From Bacteroidales bacterium UBA6851 (GTDB lineage Bacteria > Bacteroidota > Bacteroidia > Bacteroidales > UBA932), in NCBI GenBank assembly GCA_002451795.1, contig DKDJ01000011.1:124001-188000 (forward strand): a stretch of 64,000 nt of DNA. Direction: 5' to 3'. The notes beneath the pieces were generated by a model, which had not been told where the DNA came from, ran no database searches, and saw only the letters and a program-made list of their open reading frames with translations. Below are positions 27,101 through 34,427 of the stretch, piece by piece (position 1 is the first letter of the stretch; every line of letters starts with the position of its first letter). Both the position numbers and the translations under genes were made by a program.

Positions 27101-27226
27101 CATGACAACCTTTGGATGCCTCTTGGCGTGGTGATATGCTTCGGTACTATGCTCTCCGTGTTCCTGATTACCCTTATCATGCCTGTGTCATACTGGCGGA
27201 TATTTGCTAAAGACAAGAAGAAATGA
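24179..27226 (+). CDS. RND-family inner-membrane efflux pump
   Basis: The 1015-residue protein has the RND layout: a first membrane helix (about 8-28), a large periplasmic domain (30-325), helices 2-6 (325-490), helix 7 near 515-535, a second periplasmic loop (535-835) and helices 8-12 to the end. The proton-relay Asp pair is present in helix 4 (GMIVDDSIITMDGYMDHL). The residues after the pair differ from the usual VVENxER, which suggests a divergent branch. The helix 10-11 region LIGIIVRNGIILFEYAEDLR is as in other pumps. Substrate is unknown. It overlaps the outer-membrane factor gene by four bases (ATGA). Confidence 0.93.
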   Translation: MEKHKNLIFLVMTMLIALGVYGIFKINKDEFPTFEIKQGLVAAVYPGASSYEVQQQVAEPLEKVLFSFQEVDRKSVKVSSMDGMCYILSDLNVPAKEKDRVWSKIKLKLSEAKSSLPPGVLAVVVLDDFSSVSASLIALSSTDKSYSEMKEYADRLCDMLHRIPSLSTTKIYGERGEEIAVTVDREKLSAYGINPTSLMLGYQTSSLQVPSGSFNTDYVQSPIHIGGTVSSEQEVSDMIVYSDPDGNILRLKDIATIERRYSDPDSYVDYNGATSIIISVEMLPDNNIVAFGDDLVRTLDEFRAELPSSVSVCQITNQPKVVSDSVYSFLRDLVISILVVILVMMMLFPMKSALIASSGVPVCTAVAIAVMFLTKIDLNTVTLAALIVVLGMIVDDSIITMDGYMDHLSRGKSCSEAAKASTKELIMPMFMATSSISLMFFPMLGIITGYLGEFVQLFPWVIGISLFASLAYAVFVVPILETRFISSPRPSSDNFFTRGQNRFFLALQNIYDKMQAICFRHPKLTIMGGVVAVALGLFMFSRLTVQMMPKADRDYFAMEITLDSNSGLEDTRQVVDSIQSIVLRDPRVKSLTAFIGDAAPRFNATYSPATPAKNFSQLIINTSSKRATSELLPEYETMFGNMFPGAIVRVKQMDYQAVTPIEVILEGGDLLEVKPYADSIRSYMQSLSDELMWVHSSADNFVSCVDIDMDPEESARLGVNKAMVSLSLFGTMGSQPLATLWEDGRSLPVRLYSESVNNSMDYDMLGNQQVSTSIPGLSVPLRQVAEIKPAWEPALLERIGGENAVVVSADMRYGKSQPVSMKKVQDFVDGLDLPEGVSVRYGGLSSMNSTVIPEIVLAFLSAVLVLFFFLLFHFKKISLAVLTIVLSTLCFFGAFFGLWIFGLDFSITAVLGLISLIGIIVRNGIILFEYAEDLRFKEGLPVKEAAELAGKRRMRPIFLTSCTTALGVLPMIISHDNLWMPLGVVICFGTMLSVFLITLIMPVSYWRIFAKDKKK

Positions 27227-28620
27227 GACGTTATTTCATAATTGCAGCATTATCTATGCTATGCGCGTCGTGTTGCCTTGCGCAGGAACTTTCAGGGCAG
27301 CAAAATATCACTCTGGATCGGTGCCGCGAACTGGCTTCAGAGTCCAGCCATGCCGTGCGCGGAGCCGAATTTGACGTAAGGGCAGCCGAGTACCAGAAAC
27401 GTGAAGCGAGATGGGAGTACTTTCCTCGAGTCAGTTTCTCTGCTCTTGGCTTCTACTCTATGCACCCGATGCTTGATATAGGTGTCAGGGATATTCTTGG
27501 GGACAATGAGCTGGGTAATTTCCTTCAGGAGATGGTGGATAGGTTCGCTCCTGTCATGGGTCTGTCTCCTACATACACAGCACTTAAAAGCGGGTATACT
27601 GCCCGGTTTAATGTCGTCCAGCCTATATATGCAGGCGGGCGGATCGTTTCGGGCAATAAACTTGCTGATATGGGACTAGAGGCGGCGACCTTGCAGAAAT
27701 CTGTCTCGGATCGAAAGGAATATGGCTCTGTTGACGAACTTTTCTGGCAGGTGATTACTCTGCAGGAGAAAGCTGTAACCCTTGAGAGCGCTACCACCTT
27801 AGTGGATGCTTTGTACAATGAAGTGGATGCCGCGTTTCGTTCTGGACTTGTCACGGAGGATGAGTTTCTTCAGGTGAAGCTTAAGCGCAATGAACTCCGT
27901 GCCTCAGCGGTTAAACTTGACAATGGGTTGAAACTCAGTAAAATGAATCTTCTCAATGCCATAGGAGTCCCTTATAGCGTAATTGAGGGTGCTGCCACTG
28001 TTCAGAAGCCTTATCTCGGTACATTTGATTTTAGCTCTGACTCTGATGAACTGCTTCCTCCTGAGACTTATTTCGTGGATGAGGAGACCGTGGCATCATC
28101 TCTTGATGAGTCCAGACTGCTTGAGCTGAGCGTGGAATCCAAAGTTCTTGAAAAAAGGATGGAACTTGGAGAGACTCTTCCTCAGATTGCTGTTGGTGCT
28201 TCTTATGGGTACTCGGATTTTGGGTTGGGGGCAAGTTTTAACGGTACCGCTTTCGCCACACTTCAAATTCCTATTTCCGACTGGGGAAAGACTTCTATGA
28301 AGATGAAAAGGCTTCAGGCAGGGGTGGACAAGGCACGTTATGAGAAAGAGTATATGAGCGAACAACTGGTGCTGCTTGTCCGTAAGACATGGGTGGACCT
28401 GTGCTCCTGCTGGGATGAGATGTCTGTATGCAAGGACTCCCGCGATGCTGCATCGGGTGCATATTTCCGTATGAAAAAGAGTTATGAGGCTGGCTCAGTC
28501 ACCGCATCCGAGCTTCTCAAGTCAGCTACTGCCCTTCGTCAGTGCGAAGACTCACTTGTGGAGGCGGAGTGCGCATATAGAAAAACTCTCCGTTCCTGGC
28601 GTGATATGGCCGGAAAGTAG
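27223..28620 (+). CDS. TolC-like outer-membrane efflux channel
   Basis: The 465 residues have a signal peptide (cleavage after CLAQ near 20) and two repeated OEP halves built from long helices, with barrel segments near 95-130 (YTARFNVVQPIYAGGRI, the conserved start of the first barrel strands) and near 325-365 (GTAFATLQIPISDWGK). Helical hairpin ends such as LVTEDEFLQVKLKRNELR and SVTASELLKSATALRQ are typical. It closes the tetR-adaptor-pump-channel operon. Length agrees with TolC-family proteins of Bacteroidales. Confidence 0.93.
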   Translation: MRRYFIIAALSMLCASCCLAQELSGQQNITLDRCRELASESSHAVRGAEFDVRAAEYQKREARWEYFPRVSFSALGFYSMHPMLDIGVRDILGDNELGNFLQEMVDRFAPVMGLSPTYTALKSGYTARFNVVQPIYAGGRIVSGNKLADMGLEAATLQKSVSDRKEYGSVDELFWQVITLQEKAVTLESATTLVDALYNEVDAAFRSGLVTEDEFLQVKLKRNELRASAVKLDNGLKLSKMNLLNAIGVPYSVIEGAATVQKPYLGTFDFSSDSDELLPPETYFVDEETVASSLDESRLLELSVESKVLEKRMELGETLPQIAVGASYGYSDFGLGASFNGTAFATLQIPISDWGKTSMKMKRLQAGVDKARYEKEYMSEQLVLLVRKTWVDLCSCWDEMSVCKDSRDAASGAYFRMKKSYEAGSVTASELLKSATALRQCEDSLVEAECAYRKTLRSWRDMAGK

Positions 28621-28628
28621 TATATTTG
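28621..28628 (+). promoter_or_regulatory. Putative -7 element for the MscS gene
   Basis: TATATTTG directly follows the stop codon of the channel gene and lies 26 bases before the MscS ATG at 28655. No spaced -33 box is visible. Confidence 0.4.
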
Positions 28629-28654
28629 CCAGGTCGATTGAAAAAGGATAGCGT

Positions 28655-29599
28655 ATGAAGTTTACCATCTTGCAGACTCCAGTAATCTCTGAGGAGGATA
28701 TCATCAGCAAGGCAGATTCCGCCAAGGTATCCATTGAGCAGTTTGCCAGCAATCTTGCCACTGACCCCAATACCACTCTTCACAACCTTCTTGATGATGT
28801 CATCCGTTTTGGTATTAAGGTCCTTTTGGCTATTCTCATATATGTGGTGGGTGCATGGCTCATCAAGCATATCCGGAAGTTGCTTAGTAGATGGTTTGTC
28901 AAGCGCTCTACTGACAAGACTCTGTCGAGTTTCGTGTTGAGCCTTGTTTCCATCACTCTGACTATCATACTAATTATCATTACGATAAGTACTCTCGGAG
29001 TGAACACTACCTCGCTTGCAGCTTTGCTTGCTGCAGGTGGTATGGCCATCGGTATGGCGATGAGCGGAACCGTGCAGAATTTCGCTGGTGGCATCATGAT
29101 ACTTGCGTTCAAGCCATTCAAGGCAGGAGACTTCATTGAAGCACAGGGCTATTCTGGCACGGTATCTTCCGTATCCATAGTGAGTACTAGCCTGGTTACC
29201 CCCGACAACAAGTCTATCATCATTCCGAATGGGGCGTTGTTCAATGGCAATATCAACAACTATTCTCGGAATCCCATCCGAAGAGTAGAGTGGCTCGTAT
29301 CGGTGGAATATGGTACTGATGCGACAGTGTGTGCTGCACGTCTGACGGAGATCATGAAAGCGGATCCTCGTGTGCTAGATTCCAGTACCAAGGGGGCTTC
29401 GGACCCAGTGGTGGTGCTTTCCCAGCTTGCCGATAGTGCCGTGGTGTTCTCCGCCCGTGCCTGGGTCAAGACCTCTGACTATTGGGATGTATATTTCAAA
29501 CTCAATATGGATATTTATACCGAGCTGCCTAAGTCTGGTATTGAGTTCCCTTATCCTCAGCTTGACGTGCATGTGCATGACGATAAATCCGTGTCATAA
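28655..29599 (+). CDS. Small mechanosensitive channel (MscS family)
   Basis: MscS channels open under membrane tension to release solutes after osmotic down-shock. The 314 residues show an amphipathic N-terminus, two hydrophobic helices (about 45-70 and 87-112), then the pore helix region LAALLAAGGMAIGMAMSGTV with the Gly/Ala packing pattern of MscS TM3. The beta domain follows (FKAGDFIEAQGYSGTVSSV, then NKSIIIPNGALFNGNINNYS) and a C-terminal alpha/beta domain. It has its own -7-like element and no gap to the TauE gene: that ATG at 29600 directly follows the stop codon. Confidence 0.93.
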   Translation: MKFTILQTPVISEEDIISKADSAKVSIEQFASNLATDPNTTLHNLLDDVIRFGIKVLLAILIYVVGAWLIKHIRKLLSRWFVKRSTDKTLSSFVLSLVSITLTIILIIITISTLGVNTTSLAALLAAGGMAIGMAMSGTVQNFAGGIMILAFKPFKAGDFIEAQGYSGTVSSVSIVSTSLVTPDNKSIIIPNGALFNGNINNYSRNPIRRVEWLVSVEYGTDATVCAARLTEIMKADPRVLDSSTKGASDPVVVLSQLADSAVVFSARAWVKTSDYWDVYFKLNMDIYTELPKSGIEFPYPQLDVHVHDDKSVS

Positions 29600-30331
29600 A
29601 TGAGCGAATGGGCCATAGTGCTGCTTGTCTGCCTGATGGCTTTTGTGGCAAGCTTCGTGCAGAGGACTTCCGGCTTTGGCTTCGGGATAGTCGTTATGGC
29701 CGTATTTCCGCATCTTCTCGCGTCTTATGGCGAGTCTACAGCATTGTCTGGAATTCTGGCTGCTCTGACATCTGTGGTGACGGCAGTGAAGATGCGTCGT
29801 TTCGTCCCTTGGCGTAAACTCTTGCCGATATTGGTGACTTTCCTTGTGGTCTCTTTCTTTGCTACCGGATTCGTGGCACACGTATCAGGCGGAGAGATGA
29901 AGCATATCCTTGGGGCTGTACTCATCATTGTCAGTCTCTATTTCTTCTTCTTGTCCGATCGTATTCACTTGCGTCCGGGGCTTCCACTTCAGGTAGGTAT
30001 GGGAACTCTGTCCGGTGTGATGGGCGGGCTTTTCGCTATGCAGGGTCCTCCGGCCGTGATTTATTTTATATCCTCCACCAACACTAAAGAGGAGTATATT
30101 GCTATGACTCAGTGGTATTTCTTCGTGGGTAATGCCATGATGACTATGTATCGCTTCTTTGATGGATTTGTTACGGCTTCGGTGATTAGCCATGCGGCGT
30201 TTGCCATACCAGCTGTGATAGCTGGTATTATAATCGGAGACAAGGCGTCAGGGCATATTAAACTTTCTCTGCTCCGACGCCTTGTCTATGCTTTTCTTGC
30301 CGTTTCCGGCGTTATTACTTTGCTTTCTTGA
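29600..30331 (+). CDS. TauE/SafE-family inner-membrane permease
   Basis: The 243-residue protein is made of about eight hydrophobic helices in two similar halves. Each half begins with the family-typical glycine-rich turn: AFVASFVQRTSGFGFGIVVM in the first and GMGTLSGVMGGLFAMQGPPA in the second. Members are proposed to move sulfite, sulfonates or other organic anions; nothing here identifies the substrate. It starts right after the MscS stop codon, and its last 17 bases overlap the end of the convergent polyferredoxin gene. Confidence 0.9.
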   Translation: MSEWAIVLLVCLMAFVASFVQRTSGFGFGIVVMAVFPHLLASYGESTALSGILAALTSVVTAVKMRRFVPWRKLLPILVTFLVVSFFATGFVAHVSGGEMKHILGAVLIIVSLYFFFLSDRIHLRPGLPLQVGMGTLSGVMGGLFAMQGPPAVIYFISSTNTKEEYIAMTQWYFFVGNAMMTMYRFFDGFVTASVISHAAFAIPAVIAGIIIGDKASGHIKLSLLRRLVYAFLAVSGVITLLS

Positions 30332-32315
30332 TAGGAATGCTGATTCCAGGCTCAGGGAAACTCATCTTGGCATTTTCCTCTCGGACGTCATCTTTAGAGT
30401 ATGTGATGGTCCATGTGTCCATAGTCATAAGAGAGTAGAGCTTGCTCTCTGTCATAGGAGCGGTGTACCTGATGCGGATACATGGCTCAAGCGAGTCGTT
30501 GAGGGTCAGATATGTTCCCAGAATTCCATCGAAGCGTGATAGGTGGTTGCTCAGATAAGGCATGCCTCTGAGAACTATCGGCTTCTCGTAATTGTGATCT
30601 GCTATCTCGTAGTAGTATTCGACGGCTCCCTCTGGTACTTCTTTCTTGTATTCTGCTTTGAAGGAATCAAACATCTTCTGGAGATAGTCCTTTTCTGAAA
30701 TTGATGTGCTTCCATCCTCCATGCGGATGAACTTGAACCCAAGGTCGATAATATTCACTCCGCCTCCGTGAACAGGCATTTCAAGTGTCTTCTTCTCCAC
30801 TATATCCTTGAACCACTTCTCGTCAAGTTGCTCTTCTGGAGTCATATATACCTTTACTACGAGAGGGCAGTCATACATAGACTCGAGGCCGTAGATCTTC
30901 TTCTCGGTGAACCTCATCTGCATGCCAAGGTAGTTGAGGTCGAGTTTGTCGAACATCTTTTCCGTCCTTATGGTTACGCACTTGAGAGAATCGTATGTGC
31001 CTGGCTCAAGGCTATTGACCCTGAACTTGGATGGAACGAATATCTGTGACTGTATCTTGTCGGCGTCAGTGGCATTGGCATCGTATGTCACCACTACCGT
31101 GTGGCTCCCTACGTATGTCTTGACACCATGTACGCCCTGGACTTTCTCCATCTTTGCCTTGAACGCCTTGGAACTGCTGAAACACTTGACGGACTTAAGC
31201 CCTTCCACCTTGACGGTTTCGAGTTTCATATCTGGAGTCACGCCCCACTGTTCGTCAATAGTAGGCACTTCAAACTTGCCACCCACGATGTATGCCACGA
31301 TGACAAACACTACCGTAAGAATAGCAGGAATAAACTTGGTGAACTTGCTTCCCTTGTTCTCGATACCGGGCTGTACACCGAACGAAAGTGCCTTTACGGG
31401 ACATGATGCCACACATTCACCGCACAATGTGCAGTCCACGGCATTGACCTTACCATCGTATGAAGGTACATCAATATTGTATGGACAGTTCTTCTGGCAT
31501 ATACGACAGCTCCTTGTGCACTTGCTCTTGTTGATAACTACACCGAAAATCTGTATTTTCTGCTTGCCACAGAAGATCTCCAGAAGATAGCCGAGTAGGC
31601 ACATGGCTCCGAGTAGCCAGATCCATGCTATATGTACGCCGAGCAGGTTCAGACCCCACCAAAGTCCCACGAGAACCACCATCCATATCCAGAACTTGAT
31701 GGAGTTGGATATGGCTCCGAGCGGACAGATGTACTTGCACCAGAATCTGTCTACCAGAAGTCCTGGGATTATCACGAGGCAGACAGTGACAATGGACATC
31801 CAGAGCGTTATCTCCCCCTTGAATCCAGTGGCTGTTGCATAGTATGGATCGAAGTTTTTGCAGAACAGCTCACTTGCTGTCATAGTCATATAGAAGGTAA
31901 AAAACAGGAGCACATATTTGATTATCCTGAGGATTTTGTCGGCAATGCTTGTACTTCTGATGTTGAAGGCTCTGAGCCCGATAGTCTGCCTAAGCTTCTT
32001 GAGGAGGTCTTCCACAGTGCCTACAGGGCACAAATATCCGCAGAAGAGTTTTCCTACGAGCACGACCACGGCTGCGAGCACTATGCCCATTACTATCTGC
32101 ATGCTTGTCATTGAGCACGGCAGGGAATCGTTGGCAAGATAGGTCCCTAATGCTTCCAGTCCGCCGAAAGGACAGTACTTTTCTGGATCAGGGGTGTCCA
32201 TCTTCGGAAACACGAGCGAAGCGAGCCCGCTCAAGAAGAAGATCAGTAGGGCAAGTACTCCCCATTGGAGGACGTACTTGGGCCAGTTGGTCTTAACAGT
32301 TGACTTCTTTGACAT
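30315..32315 (-). CDS. Membrane polyferredoxin (NapH/NosR-like) fused to an HMA-like domain
   Basis: The 666-residue protein begins like NapH/NosR/CcoG electron carriers: membrane helices with two CxxxCP motifs (CGYLCPVG at about 92-99 and CKYICPLG at 193-200). Two 4Fe-4S motifs follow, CTRSCRICQKNCP (266-278) and CTLCGECVASCP (295-306). A further helix (about 327-346) crosses the membrane. The next segment, 364-427, has the beta-alpha-beta-beta-alpha-beta look of heavy-metal-associated domains (VEGLKSVKCF, then VQGVHGVKTYVGSHTVVV), but keeps only one Cys of the CxxC site (Cys378). Residues 430-666 match nothing I recognise. If the ferredoxin centres are cytoplasmic, as in NapH, this half is periplasmic. 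Last gene of an operon with two peptidases. Confidence 0.8.
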   Translation of the reverse strand: MSKKSTVKTNWPKYVLQWGVLALLIFFLSGLASLVFPKMDTPDPEKYCPFGGLEALGTYLANDSLPCSMTSMQIVMGIVLAAVVVLVGKLFCGYLCPVGTVEDLLKKLRQTIGLRAFNIRSTSIADKILRIIKYVLLFFTFYMTMTASELFCKNFDPYYATATGFKGEITLWMSIVTVCLVIIPGLLVDRFWCKYICPLGAISNSIKFWIWMVVLVGLWWGLNLLGVHIAWIWLLGAMCLLGYLLEIFCGKQKIQIFGVVINKSKCTRSCRICQKNCPYNIDVPSYDGKVNAVDCTLCGECVASCPVKALSFGVQPGIENKGSKFTKFIPAILTVVFVIVAYIVGGKFEVPTIDEQWGVTPDMKLETVKVEGLKSVKCFSSSKAFKAKMEKVQGVHGVKTYVGSHTVVVTYDANATDADKIQSQIFVPSKFRVNSLEPGTYDSLKCVTIRTEKMFDKLDLNYLGMQMRFTEKKIYGLESMYDCPLVVKVYMTPEEQLDEKWFKDIVEKKTLEMPVHGGGVNIIDLGFKFIRMEDGSTSISEKDYLQKMFDSFKAEYKKEVPEGAVEYYYEIADHNYEKPIVLRGMPYLSNHLSRFDGILGTYLTLNDSLEPCIRIRYTAPMTESKLYSLMTMDTWTITYSKDDVREENAKMSFPEPGISIPIKKAK

Positions 32316-32324
32316 AGTAATACG

Positions 32325-34427
32325 CTATTTGTTTGATGATATTCCTAATTTCCTGAGCAGGGCTTCCGGCTGTGGGTCATGTCCGCGGAAGCGTCTATAT
32401 AGCACTGCTTCGTCTTCCGTGCTGCCCTTGGTGAGCACATTCTCAATGAATGAATCGGCTACTTCGCGGCTGAATATTCCTTTCTCTTCGAATGCTGAAA
32501 AGGCATCGGCTTCCAGTACTTCCGCCCATTTGTAGGAGTAATAACCTGCCGCGTAACCCCCGGAGAAGATGTGGGAGAATGCTGTGGATATGCAGGTCCC
32601 TTCCACGAAAGGAAGTGTCTCGTATTTTGAGAGTGCGTTCATCTCAAGAGTGTGTATGTCTTCGTGCACTGGAGAGGTGCGGTCGTGCCATGCAAGATCG
32701 AGGTATCCAAAATGCAGCTGGCGAACTTGAAGGTATGCCGACAGGTAGTTCTTCGAATCCACGATTCTGGAAATGTACTCTGCCGGAATTGTTTCGCCTG
32801 TCTGGTAATGCCTTGCAAAGGTATTCAGATATTCTGGCTCATATCCCCAGTTCTCCATGATTTGAGATGGCAGTTCCACAAAGTCGCGGGCTACATTAGT
32901 TCCAGTAAGAGACGGGTATCTCCCTTGTGCGACCATGCCGTGTATGGAGTGTCCGAACTCATGAAGGAATGTGGTGAGCTCGTAGTGTGTCAGAAGGGAT
33001 GGGGCTGTAGCCGTAGGTTTGCTGAAGTTGGTGACTATGCTGACAAAAGGCCTATACTCCACACCATTCTGTATACTTTGCTCCCGGAAAGAGGTCATCC
33101 ATGCTCCGCCGCGCTTTGTGGCGCGAGGGAAGAAGTCCGCGTAGAAGAGCGCAAGGTGCTTTCCGTCAGCATCGCTCACGTCGTAAACCTTCACGTCCTT
33201 GTTGTACCCCGGGATGTCAGGGCGCGGAGTGAACTGAAGTCCGTAGAGCCTGGTGGCGAGGCCGAATACCGCGTCAATGCAGGAATCAAGCTGGAAGTAT
33301 GGTTTGAGAAGCTCATCGCTGAGATCATACTTGGAGGCTTTGTATTTTTCAGACCAATAAGAGAAGTCCCATGGCTGAAGCGCTTTTTCTGTATATCCGC
33401 AGGATTGTGCGTATGAGAGTACCTCTGCAAGCTCCTCTTTTGCTTTGGGAAGGGAAGGCTTCATGAGATCGTCCAGCAGCTTATGTACAGCAGTCACATT
33501 CTTGGCCATTCTTTCTACGAGTGCGTAGTCAGCGTATGTCTTGAATCCGAGCAGGTTGGCGACTTTTAGTCTGAGATCCGCTATCTGGATGCACACTTCG
33601 CTGTTGTCATATTCTCCGCCGTATGCCTTGGAATTATATGCCATATAGCACTTCTTGCGCAGGTCGGAGCGGTCGCTAAACTGCATGAAAGCCGAGTAGC
33701 TCGGGTACGACAGGTCAAAGACCCATCCCTGTTTGCCCAGTTCTGCTGCTGTGGATGCTCCCATATCCTTTACATAGTCTGGAAGTCCAGAAAGGTCGGT
33801 GCTATCCGTAAGTTCAAGTTTCCATGCGTTGGTGGCGGCAAGTGCATTCCTGCCGAACTTGAGTGAGAGAAGGGAAAGCTGCTCTTCATACTCGCTGTAC
33901 AGCTTCTTGTCTTCTGCTGAGAGGTTCGCCCCACTTAGTTCAAACTCACGGTAGGTCTTTTCCAGGAGCCTGAGCTGGTCTTTCTCGAGACCGAGACTTT
34001 CCCTCTGCTCCCATACGGCCTTGATCCTGGCGAAGAGAGCCTCATTTAATGATACATACATGGAATGTTGGGTCATCAGAGGGGAGACTTCTTCGGCTAT
34101 AGCTTGCATTTTCTCGTCGGCGTCTGCTTCAAGGATGTTGTAGAAGATGGCACTTATATTATTGAGTTTCTTGCCAGAGAACTCCAGGGCTTCTATGGTA
34201 TTCTCGAATGTAGGAGCATCGGGGCAGGAAGTTATCGCGTCTATTTCGTCCTGTGCTTCCTTTATCGCCTGCTTGAAAGCTGGCAGGTAATGCTCTGTAC
34301 GGATCTTGTCGAATTGAGGGGCTCCGTAGGGTAGTTGTGATTCTGTGAGAAGTGGGTTTTCCATCTTGCAAGAGATTGTGATGGCTACCAATGCTATTGT
34401 AGCCAGTGACGTGAACGTATTTTTCAT
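32325..34427 (-). CDS. M3-family zinc metallopeptidase (oligopeptidase A/Dcp type), lipoprotein
   Basis: These enzymes cut short peptides inside a narrow cavity. The 700-residue protein has the zinc site H489-E490-F-G-H493 (in FLHEFGHSIHG) with the third ligand Glu518 in RDFVELPSQ, and the substrate-binding motif SFREQS earlier. Length and layout match the Dcp/OpdA group. Unlike the cytoplasmic E. coli enzymes it has a lipobox (AITISC, Cys20), so it is probably envelope-bound, where it could finish peptides released by the upstream S46 dipeptidyl-peptidase. Its start overlaps the S46 stop by one base. The 9-base gap to the polyferredoxin gene indicates one transcript. Confidence 0.93.
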   Translation of the reverse strand: MKNTFTSLATIALVAITISCKMENPLLTESQLPYGAPQFDKIRTEHYLPAFKQAIKEAQDEIDAITSCPDAPTFENTIEALEFSGKKLNNISAIFYNILEADADEKMQAIAEEVSPLMTQHSMYVSLNEALFARIKAVWEQRESLGLEKDQLRLLEKTYREFELSGANLSAEDKKLYSEYEEQLSLLSLKFGRNALAATNAWKLELTDSTDLSGLPDYVKDMGASTAAELGKQGWVFDLSYPSYSAFMQFSDRSDLRKKCYMAYNSKAYGGEYDNSEVCIQIADLRLKVANLLGFKTYADYALVERMAKNVTAVHKLLDDLMKPSLPKAKEELAEVLSYAQSCGYTEKALQPWDFSYWSEKYKASKYDLSDELLKPYFQLDSCIDAVFGLATRLYGLQFTPRPDIPGYNKDVKVYDVSDADGKHLALFYADFFPRATKRGGAWMTSFREQSIQNGVEYRPFVSIVTNFSKPTATAPSLLTHYELTTFLHEFGHSIHGMVAQGRYPSLTGTNVARDFVELPSQIMENWGYEPEYLNTFARHYQTGETIPAEYISRIVDSKNYLSAYLQVRQLHFGYLDLAWHDRTSPVHEDIHTLEMNALSKYETLPFVEGTCISTAFSHIFSGGYAAGYYSYKWAEVLEADAFSAFEEKGIFSREVADSFIENVLTKGSTEDEAVLYRRFRGHDPQPEALLRKLGISSNK

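Noticed and set aside
32652..33416. 254-aa plus-strand ORF
   Set aside because: Antisense to the M3 peptidase with its intact HEFGH site; no start signal or domain.
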